A DNA stretch of 15,322 nucleotides from UKL13-2 sp043793345 (GTDB lineage: Bacteria; Pseudomonadota; Gammaproteobacteria; Burkholderiales; Usitatibacteraceae), in assembly GCA_043793345.1 (NCBI GenBank), contig JAYVXF010000210.1:1-15322 (forward strand), in the 5' to 3' direction. Shown in pieces: positions 1 to 6,583 of the stretch (its first letter is position 1; each line of letters opens with the position of its first letter). Both the position numbers and the translations under genes were made by a program. The notes beneath the pieces were generated by a model. It ran no database searches and was not told where the DNA came from. It worked only from the letters and a program-made list of their open reading frames with translations.

Positions 1-145
1 CAACAAACTCAAGAGCGCACAGCAGCGCCCTTCGATCATTGCCGCCTGCTGGATGCAGGCTACGTTGTGGTGATGTCATGAATTACGAAAAGATCAATAA
101 GTGCCACTCGCGCCGGTATTGGTGATTTCGTTCGCGGCACTGCGA

Positions 146-646
146 CTACAGCATCACCGGCGCATCCGCTTGTTCGTTCGTGTGCGACCCCGTTGCGGGG
201 AAATAAAGCGCAAGCTCGGCACTGATTTTTTGTATGCCAATGACGCACCCATTTTCGAAATCACCTTTGCGGAAGTGGTGTTCAATCTCGCGGCAAACCG
301 CATTCCAGCGTTCGTCCCCCGCGTGTCGATGGATGCCACGGTCGGCGACGATTTCCACTTTGCGGTCAGCAAGCAAGAGATAAATCAGCACGCCATTATT
401 TTCTTCCGTATCCCAGACCCGCAGCAGGGAAAAAACATCGATCGCGCGGTGGCGCGCCGTCATCCCCGCCCATAGCTGCCCGGTCGTGAACTCGGCCTCA
501 ATGGCGAAGCGCACTTGCCCGCGATGTGATTTTTCGCCCGCCGCAACGGCGCGCGTAATCGCATCCAGCGTGGCCGCTGGAAACTGCCGTTTGCGAATGA
601 TCGGTGACATCCACACATGGCGAAAAAAACGTTTTAACCAAGTCAT
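146..646 (-). CDS. Small TPM-domain protein
   Basis: This 166-residue protein carries a TPM fold (the TPM_phosphatase/YgcG-like family). The stretch with DRKVEIVADRGI (residues 94-105) is the usual core strand and turn of the family, and a buried Leu-Ile-Tyr-Leu strand (88-91) precedes it. No signal peptide or clear membrane segment is visible; the N-terminus (MTWLKRFFRHVW) is basic and aromatic and may touch the membrane. The frame stays open upstream to an ATG at 781, but that extension is an Ala/Val-rich shadow of the Gly-rich tail of the preceding gene. I therefore start at the ATG at 646, 13 bases after that gene's stop. It is the last gene of the lemA-TPM-TPM set. A partner role with LemA and the larger TPM protein is inferred from gene order only. 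The biochemical activity of this short class is not established. Confidence 0.82.
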   Translation of the reverse strand: MTWLKRFFRHVWMSPIIRKRQFPAATLDAITRAVAAGEKSHRGQVRFAIEAEFTTGQLWAGMTARHRAIDVFSLLRVWDTEENNGVLIYLLLADRKVEIVADRGIHRHAGDERWNAVCREIEHHFRKGDFENGCVIGIQKISAELALYFPATGSHTNEQADAPVML

Positions 647-659
647 CTCAGTCCATGCC

Positions 660-1577
660 TCACCAGCTACCCGACGAGCCGCCGCCATCAAAGCCGCCAC
701 CGCCGCCACTGAAACCGCCACCGCCACCACCGCCACCGCCGCCGAATCCGCCGCCAGACATCCAGCCGCCGCCGCGTCCACCGGCGAAATTCATCGCGCC
801 CATGAACAGCACGATTGCGAAAATAATCACGCCAGCAACCACCGGAAACAGCATTCCGCCCGCCAGCCACCACGCCGCCGCGCCGACCGCGCCACCGGTG
901 GCGGTTGCGCCGACGAATCTGCCCAGCAGCGAGCGTAGTAAAGGGCCTACGAATATGGCGGCGAAAATACCAAGCATCAAAAATGATTGGATATCCGTGC
1001 CACCCGTCACCGCAACTTTTTTTTGCGGCGGCGGTGGCAACGCCTCGCCTTGCAGCACGTCGATGATTTTTGCTACACCGTCGTCGATGCCGCCGGCGAA
1101 ATCATTTGCGCGAAATTTCGGCGCGACGATCTCCGCGATGATGCGCTTGGCCATGGCGTCGGTGAGCACGCCCTGCGTGCCGCGGCCGGTGAGGATTTGC
1201 AGCTTGCGATCATTCTTGGCAACCACAAACAGCACACCATCGTCGACTCCCTTGCGGCCCAGCTTCCACGCATCTGTCACGCGCAATGAATAATCGAAAA
1301 TCGTCTCGGGCTGGGTGCTGCCAACGATCAGCACGGCAATCTGCGCGCCCTTCTTCGCTTCAAACTCTTTTAGTCGCGCCTCGATCCGGCTCTCGTCCGC
1401 CGCCGAGAGCGTGGCGGTAAGGTCGGTGACGCGTTTTTCCAGTTTGGGAATGGCGATGAAGTCGCCTTCGGCCGCATCAACCGCACAAGCCGCGAGCGCC
1501 ACCCACAGCGCAACGAACGCGAGCAGCGCGCGGTAAAAAAATTTGACCCCAGCCTCGACCGGGGTGACAAATCTCAT
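660..1577 (-). CDS. TPM-domain membrane protein with Gly-rich tail (YgcG family)
   Basis: This 305-residue protein has the standard YgcG/TPM layout. Residues 1-36 form an N-terminal signal region. The TPM domain covers about 45-175, with strands AQIAVLIVGS (78-87) and DGVLFVVAKNDRKLQILTGRG (113-133). Hydrophobic segments lie at about 196-216 and 226-262. The tail (267-305) is almost entirely Gly with Ser, Phe and Trp, and includes a run of ten Gly. The TPM domain should therefore lie outside the inner membrane. LAAC at 28-31 resembles a lipobox, but the downstream VDAA cleavage site is equally plausible. Related domains have been reported as acid phosphatases or photosystem II assembly factors; activity here is unknown. 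The gene starts 36 bases after lemA with no strong ribosome binding site, which suggests cotranscription. The Gly-rich tail creates a long Pro-rich antisense frame that is not a gene. Confidence 0.88.
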   Translation of the reverse strand: MRFVTPVEAGVKFFYRALLAFVALWVALAACAVDAAEGDFIAIPKLEKRVTDLTATLSAADESRIEARLKEFEAKKGAQIAVLIVGSTQPETIFDYSLRVTDAWKLGRKGVDDGVLFVVAKNDRKLQILTGRGTQGVLTDAMAKRIIAEIVAPKFRANDFAGGIDDGVAKIIDVLQGEALPPPPQKKVAVTGGTDIQSFLMLGIFAAIFVGPLLRSLLGRFVGATATGGAVGAAAWWLAGGMLFPVVAGVIIFAIVLFMGAMNFAGGRGGGWMSGGGFGGGGGGGGGGFSGGGGGFDGGGSSGSW

Positions 1578-1613
1578 TCGCGTGTCGTCGATGTTGCCAA
1601 TGCCGCGCGTGAT

Positions 1614-2249
1614 TTATTTCGCGGGTGCAGGCGCAGCTGGCGCGGGCACGGCAGCTGGCTTCGCACCGAAATCAACTTTCGGTGCAGTCGAAATCGCTTT
1701 CTCGTTTTCCACCGTGAATTGCGGCTTCACCGCGTAGCTGAACAGCATCGCCGTCAGATTGGTCGGAAACGATCGTGTGAGGACGTTGTACTGCTCAACC
1801 GAGGTGGTGAATCGATTGCGCGCAACCGTGATGCGGTTCTCGGTGCCTTCGAGTTGCGATTGCAGCTCGCGGAAATTGGCGTCCGATTTTAGTTGCGGAT
1901 AATTTTCCGCGACCACCAGCAAACGCGACAGCGCGCTCGACAGCTCGCCTTGCGCCTTCTGGAAATTTTTCAGTGTTTCCGGATTGTTGACCACGTCGGC
2001 ACCGATGTTCATCTGGCCGACCTTGGCGCGCGCATTGGTCACGCCGAGGAACACATCCTTCTCCTGCTGCGCGTAGCCCTGCACGGTCGCAACCAGATTG
2101 GGAATCAAGTCGGAGCGGCGCTGATATTGATTCAGCACCTCAGCCCAGGCTTTTTTGACACCTTCGTCTTTCGTCTGAAAGTCGTTGTAGCCACAGCCGG
2201 ATAAAGTGACTATCGCGGTCAAGCCAAAAATCAGTGCCAATTTGCGCAT
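1614..2249 (-). CDS. lemA: LemA family lipoprotein
   Basis: This 211-residue protein belongs to the LemA family. A short signal peptide ends in a lipobox (LSGC, Cys19), so it is probably a lipoprotein. The family core follows: a helix with EVLNQYQRRSDLIPNLVATV (about 37-56), then AQQEKDVFLGVTNARAKV, NPETLKNFQKAQGELSSALSRL and VVAENYPQLKSDANF. The core ends with FPTNLTAMLFSYAVKPQF. These match the long helical bundle typical of the family. The tail (about 195-211) is Ala/Pro-rich and low in complexity. The start is supported by GGAGA about 6 bases upstream of the ATG. lemA heads the set lemA-TPM-TPM, a common arrangement in proteobacteria. The molecular function is unknown; envelope stress or membrane protein handling is often suggested. 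Confidence 0.93.
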   Translation of the reverse strand: MRKLALIFGLTAIVTLSGCGYNDFQTKDEGVKKAWAEVLNQYQRRSDLIPNLVATVQGYAQQEKDVFLGVTNARAKVGQMNIGADVVNNPETLKNFQKAQGELSSALSRLLVVAENYPQLKSDANFRELQSQLEGTENRITVARNRFTTSVEQYNVLTRSFPTNLTAMLFSYAVKPQFTVENEKAISTAPKVDFGAKPAAVPAPAAPAPAK

Positions 2250-2311
2250 GGTTGTCTCCAGAAAAAATTCGGTCTAAAAAATTGCATCACTGCAGCCGAT
2301 AAGTATGGCCG

Positions 2312-2339
2312 ATTATGCCAAATGCAACTGCGTTTGCAA
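2312..2339 (-). promoter_or_regulatory. Candidate sigma-70 promoter for lemA operon
   Basis: Read on the minus strand, TTGCAA (2339-2334) is followed after 16 bases by CATAAT (2317-2312). These match the -35 and -10 consensus at 4/6 and 5/6. Transcription would start near 2305, giving a leader of about 55 bases before lemA. The site lies in the 105-bp gap after udg, so lemA and the TPM genes could be expressed separately from tsaB-rimI-udg. The call rests on motif matching only. Confidence 0.4.
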
Positions 2340-2354
2340 GCGGCTTTGCCAAAG

Positions 2355-3161
2355 TCACATTTTTGTTGCGGTCGTTGCCAACAGTCTAACCATTTCGCGT
2401 TTGGCAAAAACCATGTCTTCCCAGGCTTTCAATTTCTCCGTGAGGCTCCGCAGCAGATACGACGGATGGTAGGTGGCGACCAACGCGATGCCGCGATATT
2501 CATGCAGCGTGCCGCGCATCGACGCCATGCTTGCATCCGAGCCGGTCAGGCGCATGACGGCGGTCTTGCCGAGCGCCACGATCAGCTTTGGCTGAATCAA
2601 ATCGATCTGGCGATCCAGCAGCGGCGCGCACGCAGCTGCTTCATCCAGGTTCGGCGTGCGATTACCGGGTGGACGGCACTTAACCACATTGGCGATATAG
2701 ACTTCACGACCGCGTTGCAAGCCAGCCGCGGCCAGCATCGCATCGAGCAACTTGCCCGACTGCCCGACGAAAGGCTCGCCTTCCTGATCCTCCTCGGCAC
2801 CGGGGCCTTCGCCGACGAACAACCACGGCGCGGTTGGCGGGCCGACCCCGAACACGGCCTGTTTACGCTGTTTGCAAAGCCCGCAAGCGGTGCAGGCGGC
2901 GCTTTCCGCTTTCAATGCGGCCCAATCCATTGACGCGATACGCGCGACGCGTGCGGGGTCATTCGGCATCGGCGCGGCAACGGTGGTCTTGGTGAACTTT
3001 GGTTCCGGAACGGGCGCGCGATTCGTTGTTACCCGCGCCTCCTTCACCGCATTTTTCGGCGCGACTTCAGCCGTCGCCTTCGCAGGCAGGCGTCCCTGTT
3101 GCTGGAAAGTTTCCAGCAATTCCAGCTCGTGCAAAAAATCCTCAAAGGGTTTGGTGCTCAC
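2355..3161 (-). CDS. Uracil-DNA glycosylase, family 4 (Fe-S)
   Basis: This 268-residue protein removes uracil from DNA at the start of base excision repair. Residues 1-75 are a poorly conserved extension seen in proteobacterial versions, partly Ala/Pro-rich. The catalytic domain follows. Its features are CTAC (Cys90, Cys93), the motif GEGPGAEED (117-125) with PFVGQSGKLLD (130-140), KCRPPGNR (161-168), Cys178 and the leucine-loop motif HPSYLLR (232-238). Cys90, Cys93, Cys162 and Cys178 match the four 4Fe-4S ligands of Thermus-type family 4 enzymes, including the 16-residue spacing of the last pair. Translation starts at GTG, whose GTGA overlaps the rimI stop by 4 bases, so it is probably translationally coupled. 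Only the identity of the extra Cys96 in the cluster region is unremarkable; nothing else departs from the family. Confidence 0.93.
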   Translation of the reverse strand: MSTKPFEDFLHELELLETFQQQGRLPAKATAEVAPKNAVKEARVTTNRAPVPEPKFTKTTVAAPMPNDPARVARIASMDWAALKAESAACTACGLCKQRKQAVFGVGPPTAPWLFVGEGPGAEEDQEGEPFVGQSGKLLDAMLAAAGLQRGREVYIANVVKCRPPGNRTPNLDEAAACAPLLDRQIDLIQPKLIVALGKTAVMRLTGSDASMASMRGTLHEYRGIALVATYHPSYLLRSLTEKLKAWEDMVFAKREMVRLLATTATKM

Positions 3162-3646
3162 AGGATTTTCTTCGCAATATTGACGCCGAGAAACAAGGCA
3201 TCCTCACGTCCCGTCACGGCTGGATAGTAGTCGCGACGCACCCCTAATTGTTTGAAACCGAATCGCTGGTAGAGCTTGACGCCCGCGACATTCGACGGGC
3301 GTACTTCGAGATAGAGCATGTCGCGCTTGCCGTCCTCGGCCCTATCGAGCAGAAATTGTAAAAATTGCGTCGCCACGCCGCGTCGCTGCCAGCGGCTGGC
3401 CACCGCGAAATTGAGCAAATGCGCTTCATCGAGTGCTGTCATCACCACCGCGTAGCCAATCAATTCACCGCCCGTCCAGCAGCTCCAGCATTCGTACGCG
3501 CTCAACAGTGAGTCGCGGAAATTGCCGACGGTCCACGGAAACACGTACACATCCGACTCGATCGCAGCGACCACCTCGAGATCCTGCTCGCGCAGGGCGC
3601 GGAAGGATAATTCCGGCACGGGCGGCGCTGCAAGTACGGCGCTCAT
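3158..3646 (-). CDS. rimI: Ribosomal protein S18-alanine N-acetyltransferase RimI
   Basis: This 162-residue GNAT enzyme should acetylate the N-terminal alanine of ribosomal protein S18 using acetyl-CoA. Visible family marks are FPWT near the N-terminus (36-39), the acetyl-CoA pyrophosphate loop in RWQRRGVAT (85-93), the signature LEVRPSN (113-119) with the expected catalytic Glu114, and LYQRFGF (125-131) with Tyr126. An N-terminal extension of about 12 residues (rich in Ala and Pro) precedes the conserved domain. The start ATG overlaps the tsaB stop as ATGA, and its own stop overlaps the GTG of udg. The three genes thus form one tightly coupled cluster. The assignment to RimI rather than another GNAT rests on the signature and on its position after tsaB. 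Confidence 0.92.
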   Translation of the reverse strand: MSAVLAAPPVPELSFRALREQDLEVVAAIESDVYVFPWTVGNFRDSLLSAYECWSCWTGGELIGYAVVMTALDEAHLLNFAVASRWQRRGVATQFLQFLLDRAEDGKRDMLYLEVRPSNVAGVKLYQRFGFKQLGVRRDYYPAVTGREDALFLGVNIAKKIL

Positions 3647-4389
3647 GATGGAACCGCGTCGCGCTTGGCGGCGTGATGCGCGCGGCGCTCGTCAATCGTC
3701 ATCGCCACTTTGTTGCGCAGATATAGTGGTGCCGCGTGTTCTGGCGCGATTGCGCTTGCCATACCGGCTGTTGCCAATTGCCACGCCGCAATTTGTGCGA
3801 CGTCGATTGCGCGCGGCAGCACACCGGCCATCACGTTCGCGATCTGGTTGCCGTAGCGCGCGGTTAGCTCGCCACTCAGTGCGGCAACATCGAACCCACT
3901 ACCGAGCGCCGTCCAGCCGTCGCCGTCGAGGGCCGGCAAGGCATCGGGCTTGACCAGCATCGGTGCGATGGTCGTCTGCCAGCCCGCACCGCGTGCCACT
4001 GCAGCCGTTCGGTCACGCTCATAAGCGGCAAAATAAATTTCGCCCATGCGCGCGTCGATTGCCACGATTACCCGCGCAGCACCCGTTTGCTCTGCCAGCG
4101 CCATCTGCGTCGGCACCGCTACCAATAATTTGCCGATGCCCAGCGCCAATCCCTGCGCGAGGCCGCATGCAATACGCACACCGGTAAACGATCCGGGCCC
4201 CTGGCCGAACGCGATGGCATCGACATCACGCAGCGTAACACCGGCTTCTGCGAGTAACTCGTGCAGCAACGGCATCGCCAGCTCCGAATGACGCTGACCG
4301 GCATCGATGTCACGCGCAAACGGTGTACCGTCGCGCAAAATCGCGATGGACAGGCGTTCGGTGGAGGTTTCAATGGCGAGCAGGTTCAT
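3643..4389 (-). CDS. tsaB: tRNA t6A biosynthesis protein TsaB
   Basis: This 248-residue protein is the TsaB subunit of the complex that transfers threonylcarbamoyl to A37 of ANN-decoding tRNAs, working with TsaD and TsaE. It has the ASKHA N-terminal start (LLAIETSTERLSIAIL, 3-18), QRHSELAMPLL (32-42) and the hallmark GQGPGSFTGVRIA (62-74). VIVAIDARMGEIYFAAY follows near residue 110. Length is within the family's range. The C-terminal lobe ends with APLYLRNKVA, the standard end of the family, plus a short charged tail. No strong ribosome binding site precedes the ATG. A TATAAT box lies 27 bases upstream of the start codon, so the leader would be about 20 bases. It opens the tsaB-rimI-udg cluster. 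Confidence 0.94.
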   Translation of the reverse strand: MNLLAIETSTERLSIAILRDGTPFARDIDAGQRHSELAMPLLHELLAEAGVTLRDVDAIAFGQGPGSFTGVRIACGLAQGLALGIGKLLVAVPTQMALAEQTGAARVIVAIDARMGEIYFAAYERDRTAAVARGAGWQTTIAPMLVKPDALPALDGDGWTALGSGFDVAALSGELTARYGNQIANVMAGVLPRAIDVAQIAAWQLATAGMASAIAPEHAAPLYLRNKVAMTIDERRAHHAAKRDAVPS

Positions 4390-4415
4390 GGCGCGGGTCG
4401 GTTACACAAGCGTCA

Positions 4416-4442
4416 ATTATATGCGGCGCAACGCGATGACAG
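4416..4442 (-). promoter_or_regulatory. Likely promoter of tsaB-rimI-udg
   Basis: On the minus strand a perfect -10 box TATAAT (4421-4416) follows CTGTCA (4442-4437, 4/6 to the -35 consensus) with a 15-base spacer. The expected transcription start is about 20 bases before the tsaB ATG. It sits in the 106-bp gap between sixA and tsaB. The -10 match is strong; the short spacer and weak -35 lower confidence. Confidence 0.5.
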
Positions 4443-4495
4443 AGTCGGACTCCCCGCTCGGGATTCTGGCGAAAAAGCGATGAGAATGCGAATGG

Positions 4496-4984
4496 CTAGT
4501 CCGCGACTGTGTCCGGCGTTGCCATCGCCACCAACACCGTTTTAGGCGAACCACCACGTTCCGACATTCGAAACCACCAAACCGCCGCCTTCTTGACCGA
4601 AACATAGCCGCCAACGCCATCAACGCCATTGATGAGTCGCCCGGCAACCATTCCAAGCGTTGGCTGATGACCAACGACGATCACATTTTTTTTGCCTCCC
4701 GGCCAATTCGCAGCGCGAAGGATCGCGTCTGCGCTTGCGTCCGGCGCAATCGAGGCGATTGTTTCCACCGGCATGTCAAGCGCCGCTGCCGTTTGCTGCG
4801 CCCGTACCGCGGGGCTGGCGATGACACGCCAGTGACTCGTGCGCGTTGGCAGATTGCCGAATTGTGCGTGCAGCCAATGCGCCATCTTTGCCGCTTGCGC
4901 CTCACCGCGCACCGTCAATCGGCGCGCGTGATCACTACCGGCGCTGTCTTCGGCTTCGGCGTGACGCCAGAGAATAATATCCAT
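4496..4984 (-). CDS. sixA: Phosphohistidine phosphatase SixA
   Basis: This 162-residue histidine phosphatase superfamily protein most resembles SixA, which removes phosphate from His residues of phosphocarrier proteins such as histidine phosphotransfer domains or NPr. The N-terminal RHAEAE (Arg7, His8 as phospho-acceptor) lacks the Gly of phosphoglycerate mutases, as is usual for SixA. It also shows LTVRGEAQA (23-31), IASPAVRAQQTA (55-66) and VVGHQPTLG (103-111) with the second catalytic His106. It starts directly after the stop of the EamA gene (TGAATG, no spacer), so it is almost certainly cotranslated with that gene. There is no obvious functional link to the transporter. Confidence 0.9.
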   Translation of the reverse strand: MDIILWRHAEAEDSAGSDHARRLTVRGEAQAAKMAHWLHAQFGNLPTRTSHWRVIASPAVRAQQTAAALDMPVETIASIAPDASADAILRAANWPGGKKNVIVVGHQPTLGMVAGRLINGVDGVGGYVSVKKAAVWWFRMSERGGSPKTVLVAMATPDTVAD

Positions 4985-5917
4985 TCAGCTAATCGCCTCG
5001 ATTGCCGTGGGTGCTGGATTTGCAACCCGCGTGGTCAGATATAGACCGACGAAAATTAATCCCACACCCACCAGATGAAACCAGAATAATCGCTCGTCCA
5101 AAAACAGCCACGCCAGCAGGCAACCAAACACCAACACCAGATGCATGAACAATCCGGCGACACTCGGCCCGACCGCCTCCACGCCGCGGTTCCAGAAAAT
5201 ATAGCCGATGAACGATGGCAGCAGCCCCACGTACAGCAATGCCGCCGCCACGCCCCACGACCATTGAATGGACTTGCCACTGCCAAGTTCCCATACGTAG
5301 ACCGGCGTCATCGCGATCAAGCCGATTGCCCCGCATACGGCGAGCAACGCCAGGCCGGGAATGCCGTCAGGCCGCCATTTCAGCACCAGCGTGTACAAGG
5401 CCCAAAGCAACATCGCCGCCAGCAGGATCACATCACCTCGATTAAATTGTAGCGTCGCCAGTGTTTCCAAATGTCCCTTGGTCAGGATCGCCAGCACGCC
5501 GACCAGTGAAACCGCCACGCCCAGCATTTGTTTGGCGGTTACGCGTTGCTTGAAAAACATCACGCCGAGCAGAATGATGATCACCGGAATGGCCGAGTAC
5601 AGCATCACGCCGTTGGTGGCGGTGGTGTATTGCAGGCCCACGTAGGAAAGCAAATTGTGAAAGCCCATGCCGAGCACGGCGAGCAGCACGATGATGCGGC
5701 GACGCTGCCAGATCGTTGCCCAATGGCGGCCGATTTGTGACCACGCGAACGGCAGCATCAGCGCGACCGCGATGACCCAGCGCCACCACGCAAGCGCGAC
5801 CGGTGGTATCTGCCCGTCGCTGACAACCGCGCGGCCAATCACCCAATTGCCCGCCCAGAACAAGGCGGTGAGGGCGAGAAGGATGTACGGGGAAACGGAA
5901 TGGAGGAGTTTAGGCAT
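4985..5917 (-). CDS. EamA-family (DMT) transporter
   Basis: This inner-membrane protein of about 310 residues has ten predicted transmembrane helices in two EamA repeats. The first repeat opens with LFWAGNWVIGR (19-29) and includes ALAWWRW (41-47), ASN-rich turn YTTATNGVMLYSAIPVIIILLGVMFF-type helix packing near residue 100-122. The second repeat begins at about GDVILLAAMLLWALYTL and ends with a short hydrophilic tail. Members export amino acids or other metabolites; the substrate cannot be read from sequence. I place the start at the ATG at 5917; a GTG two codons upstream (5923) is an alternative, and neither has a clear ribosome binding site. The start lies only 26 bases after a strong terminator, leaving little room for a promoter. 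Confidence 0.88.
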   Translation of the reverse strand: MPKLLHSVSPYILLALTALFWAGNWVIGRAVVSDGQIPPVALAWWRWVIAVALMLPFAWSQIGRHWATIWQRRRIIVLLAVLGMGFHNLLSYVGLQYTTATNGVMLYSAIPVIIILLGVMFFKQRVTAKQMLGVAVSLVGVLAILTKGHLETLATLQFNRGDVILLAAMLLWALYTLVLKWRPDGIPGLALLAVCGAIGLIAMTPVYVWELGSGKSIQWSWGVAAALLYVGLLPSFIGYIFWNRGVEAVGPSVAGLFMHLVLVFGCLLAWLFLDERLFWFHLVGVGLIFVGLYLTTRVANPAPTAIEAIS

Positions 5918-5943
5918 GATCACAAATCAGCAACGCGGACACA

Positions 5944-5973
5944 AAAAAACCCGCTCGACATAGCGGGTTTTTT
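5944..5973 (-). terminator. Symmetrical rho-independent terminator
   Basis: Six A, then CCCGCT, a six-base loop, AGCGGG and six T make a perfect 12-bp inverted repeat with a U-tract on either strand. On the minus strand it follows the miniprotein stop by 22 bases and would end the nadE-glnB-miniprotein transcript. On the plus strand no gene runs into it, so the minus-strand role is the likely one. Confidence 0.88.
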
Positions 5974-5995
5974 ATTCGCGTTGCAGCTGGCGCCG

Positions 5996-6133
5996 CTATA
6001 AATACAAAACCGCTGGAAATACCGCCACTGCCAGCACGATCAAAATCCACTCAGAGTTCCAGCGCTTCAGATGGCCGGTGTAATAAAGAATGATGCAAAG
6101 AATCGCAAAAACATAAAATGCAGCGAGTAACAT
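5996..6133 (-). CDS. Small hydrophobic membrane protein (45 aa) downstream of glnB
   Basis: This 45-residue ORF is too short for usual ORF calling but well supported. A strong ribosome binding site (GGGAG, 5 bases before ATG) precedes it, and a strong terminator follows 22 bases after its TAG. The protein has two hydrophobic stretches, residues 2-18 and 29-45. They flank a short polar basic turn (HLKRWNSEW, 21-29), which suggests a two-helix hairpin in the inner membrane. Single Cys13; no known motif. It lies 98 bases after glnB in the same direction, with no terminator between. I do not recognise the family. A membrane partner or regulator connected with glnB is possible but is only inference from position. 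Confidence 0.72.
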   Translation of the reverse strand: MLLAAFYVFAILCIILYYTGHLKRWNSEWILIVLAVAVFPAVLYL

Positions 6134-6163
6134 TTTCTCTCCCGTGATGATCTGTCCGAGCAC

Positions 6164-6189
6164 ATTTTAGCGGCTCTTGTTACTCTCAA
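6164..6189 (-). promoter_or_regulatory. Possible promoter for the 45-aa miniprotein
   Basis: On the minus strand TTGAGA (6189-6184) and TAAAAT (6169-6164) are separated by 14 bases, shorter than the optimal 17. If used, transcription would start near 6157 with a leader of about 24 bases, allowing expression apart from glnB. The short spacer makes this a weak call. Confidence 0.25.
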
Positions 6190-6231
6190 GTTACCACCCA
6201 AAGACAGTGCCTTCACCTGCTTCTGCTCGAA

Positions 6232-6570
6232 CTATACCGCATCTTCGCCGGTCTCGCCGGTACGAATCCGCACCACCTGGCTCACGTCGGTGACGAAAAT
6301 TTTACCGTCGCCGATCTTGCCAGTGCGGGCCGCTTTGATAATTGCATCAATCGCTTTATCCACCATCGCGTCGGCCAAAATAACTTCGACTTTCACTTTG
6401 GGCAAAAAATCGACCGTATATTCCGCGCCACGATAAAGCTCGGTATGGCCTTTCTGGCGGCCAAAGCCCTTGACTTCGGTAACCGTCAAACCGGTGCATC
6501 CCAGCTCCGAAAGCGCCTCGCGCACTTCGTCGAGTTTGAATGGCTTGATGATCGCTTCGATTTTTTTCAT
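6232..6570 (-). CDS. glnB: Nitrogen regulatory protein P-II
   Basis: This 112-residue protein is a full-length P-II signal protein. As a trimer it binds ATP/ADP and 2-oxoglutarate and reports nitrogen, carbon and energy state to partner enzymes. The start MKKIEAIIKPFKLDEVREAL is canonical. The T-loop runs from about 36 to 55 with GFGRQKGHTE and the uridylylation site Tyr51. The B-loop TGKIGDGKIFV (about 81-91) and the C-loop RTGETGEDAV (103-112) are intact. The sequence is GlnB/GlnK-like; I use glnB because no amtB is adjacent, but paralogues cannot be separated here. A strong ribosome binding site (GGGGAGAG) lies in the 13-base gap after nadE, so the two are one operon. Confidence 0.95.
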   Translation of the reverse strand: MKKIEAIIKPFKLDEVREALSELGCTGLTVTEVKGFGRQKGHTELYRGAEYTVDFLPKVKVEVILADAMVDKAIDAIIKAARTGKIGDGKIFVTDVSQVVRIRTGETGEDAV

Positions 6571-6583
6571 ATTGCTCTCCCCA

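Noticed and set aside
1..145. Possible partial gene at the left edge, for example a minus-strand ATG at 79 running off the window
   Set aside because: Only 26 codons are visible, with no ribosome binding site and no recognisable motif; plus-strand frames here end within about 40 codons without protein features. A 6-bp hairpin at 44-60 lacks a U-tract.
604..1293. Plus-strand 229-codon frame rich in Pro
   Set aside because: It is the antisense shadow of the Gly-rich TPM gene; composition is explained entirely by GGN codons on the other strand.
1485..1487. Cys31 of the larger TPM protein as a lipoprotein anchor
   Set aside because: LAAC fits a lipobox, but a standard signal peptidase I site follows within a few residues and the protein has its own membrane helices; left open, not called.
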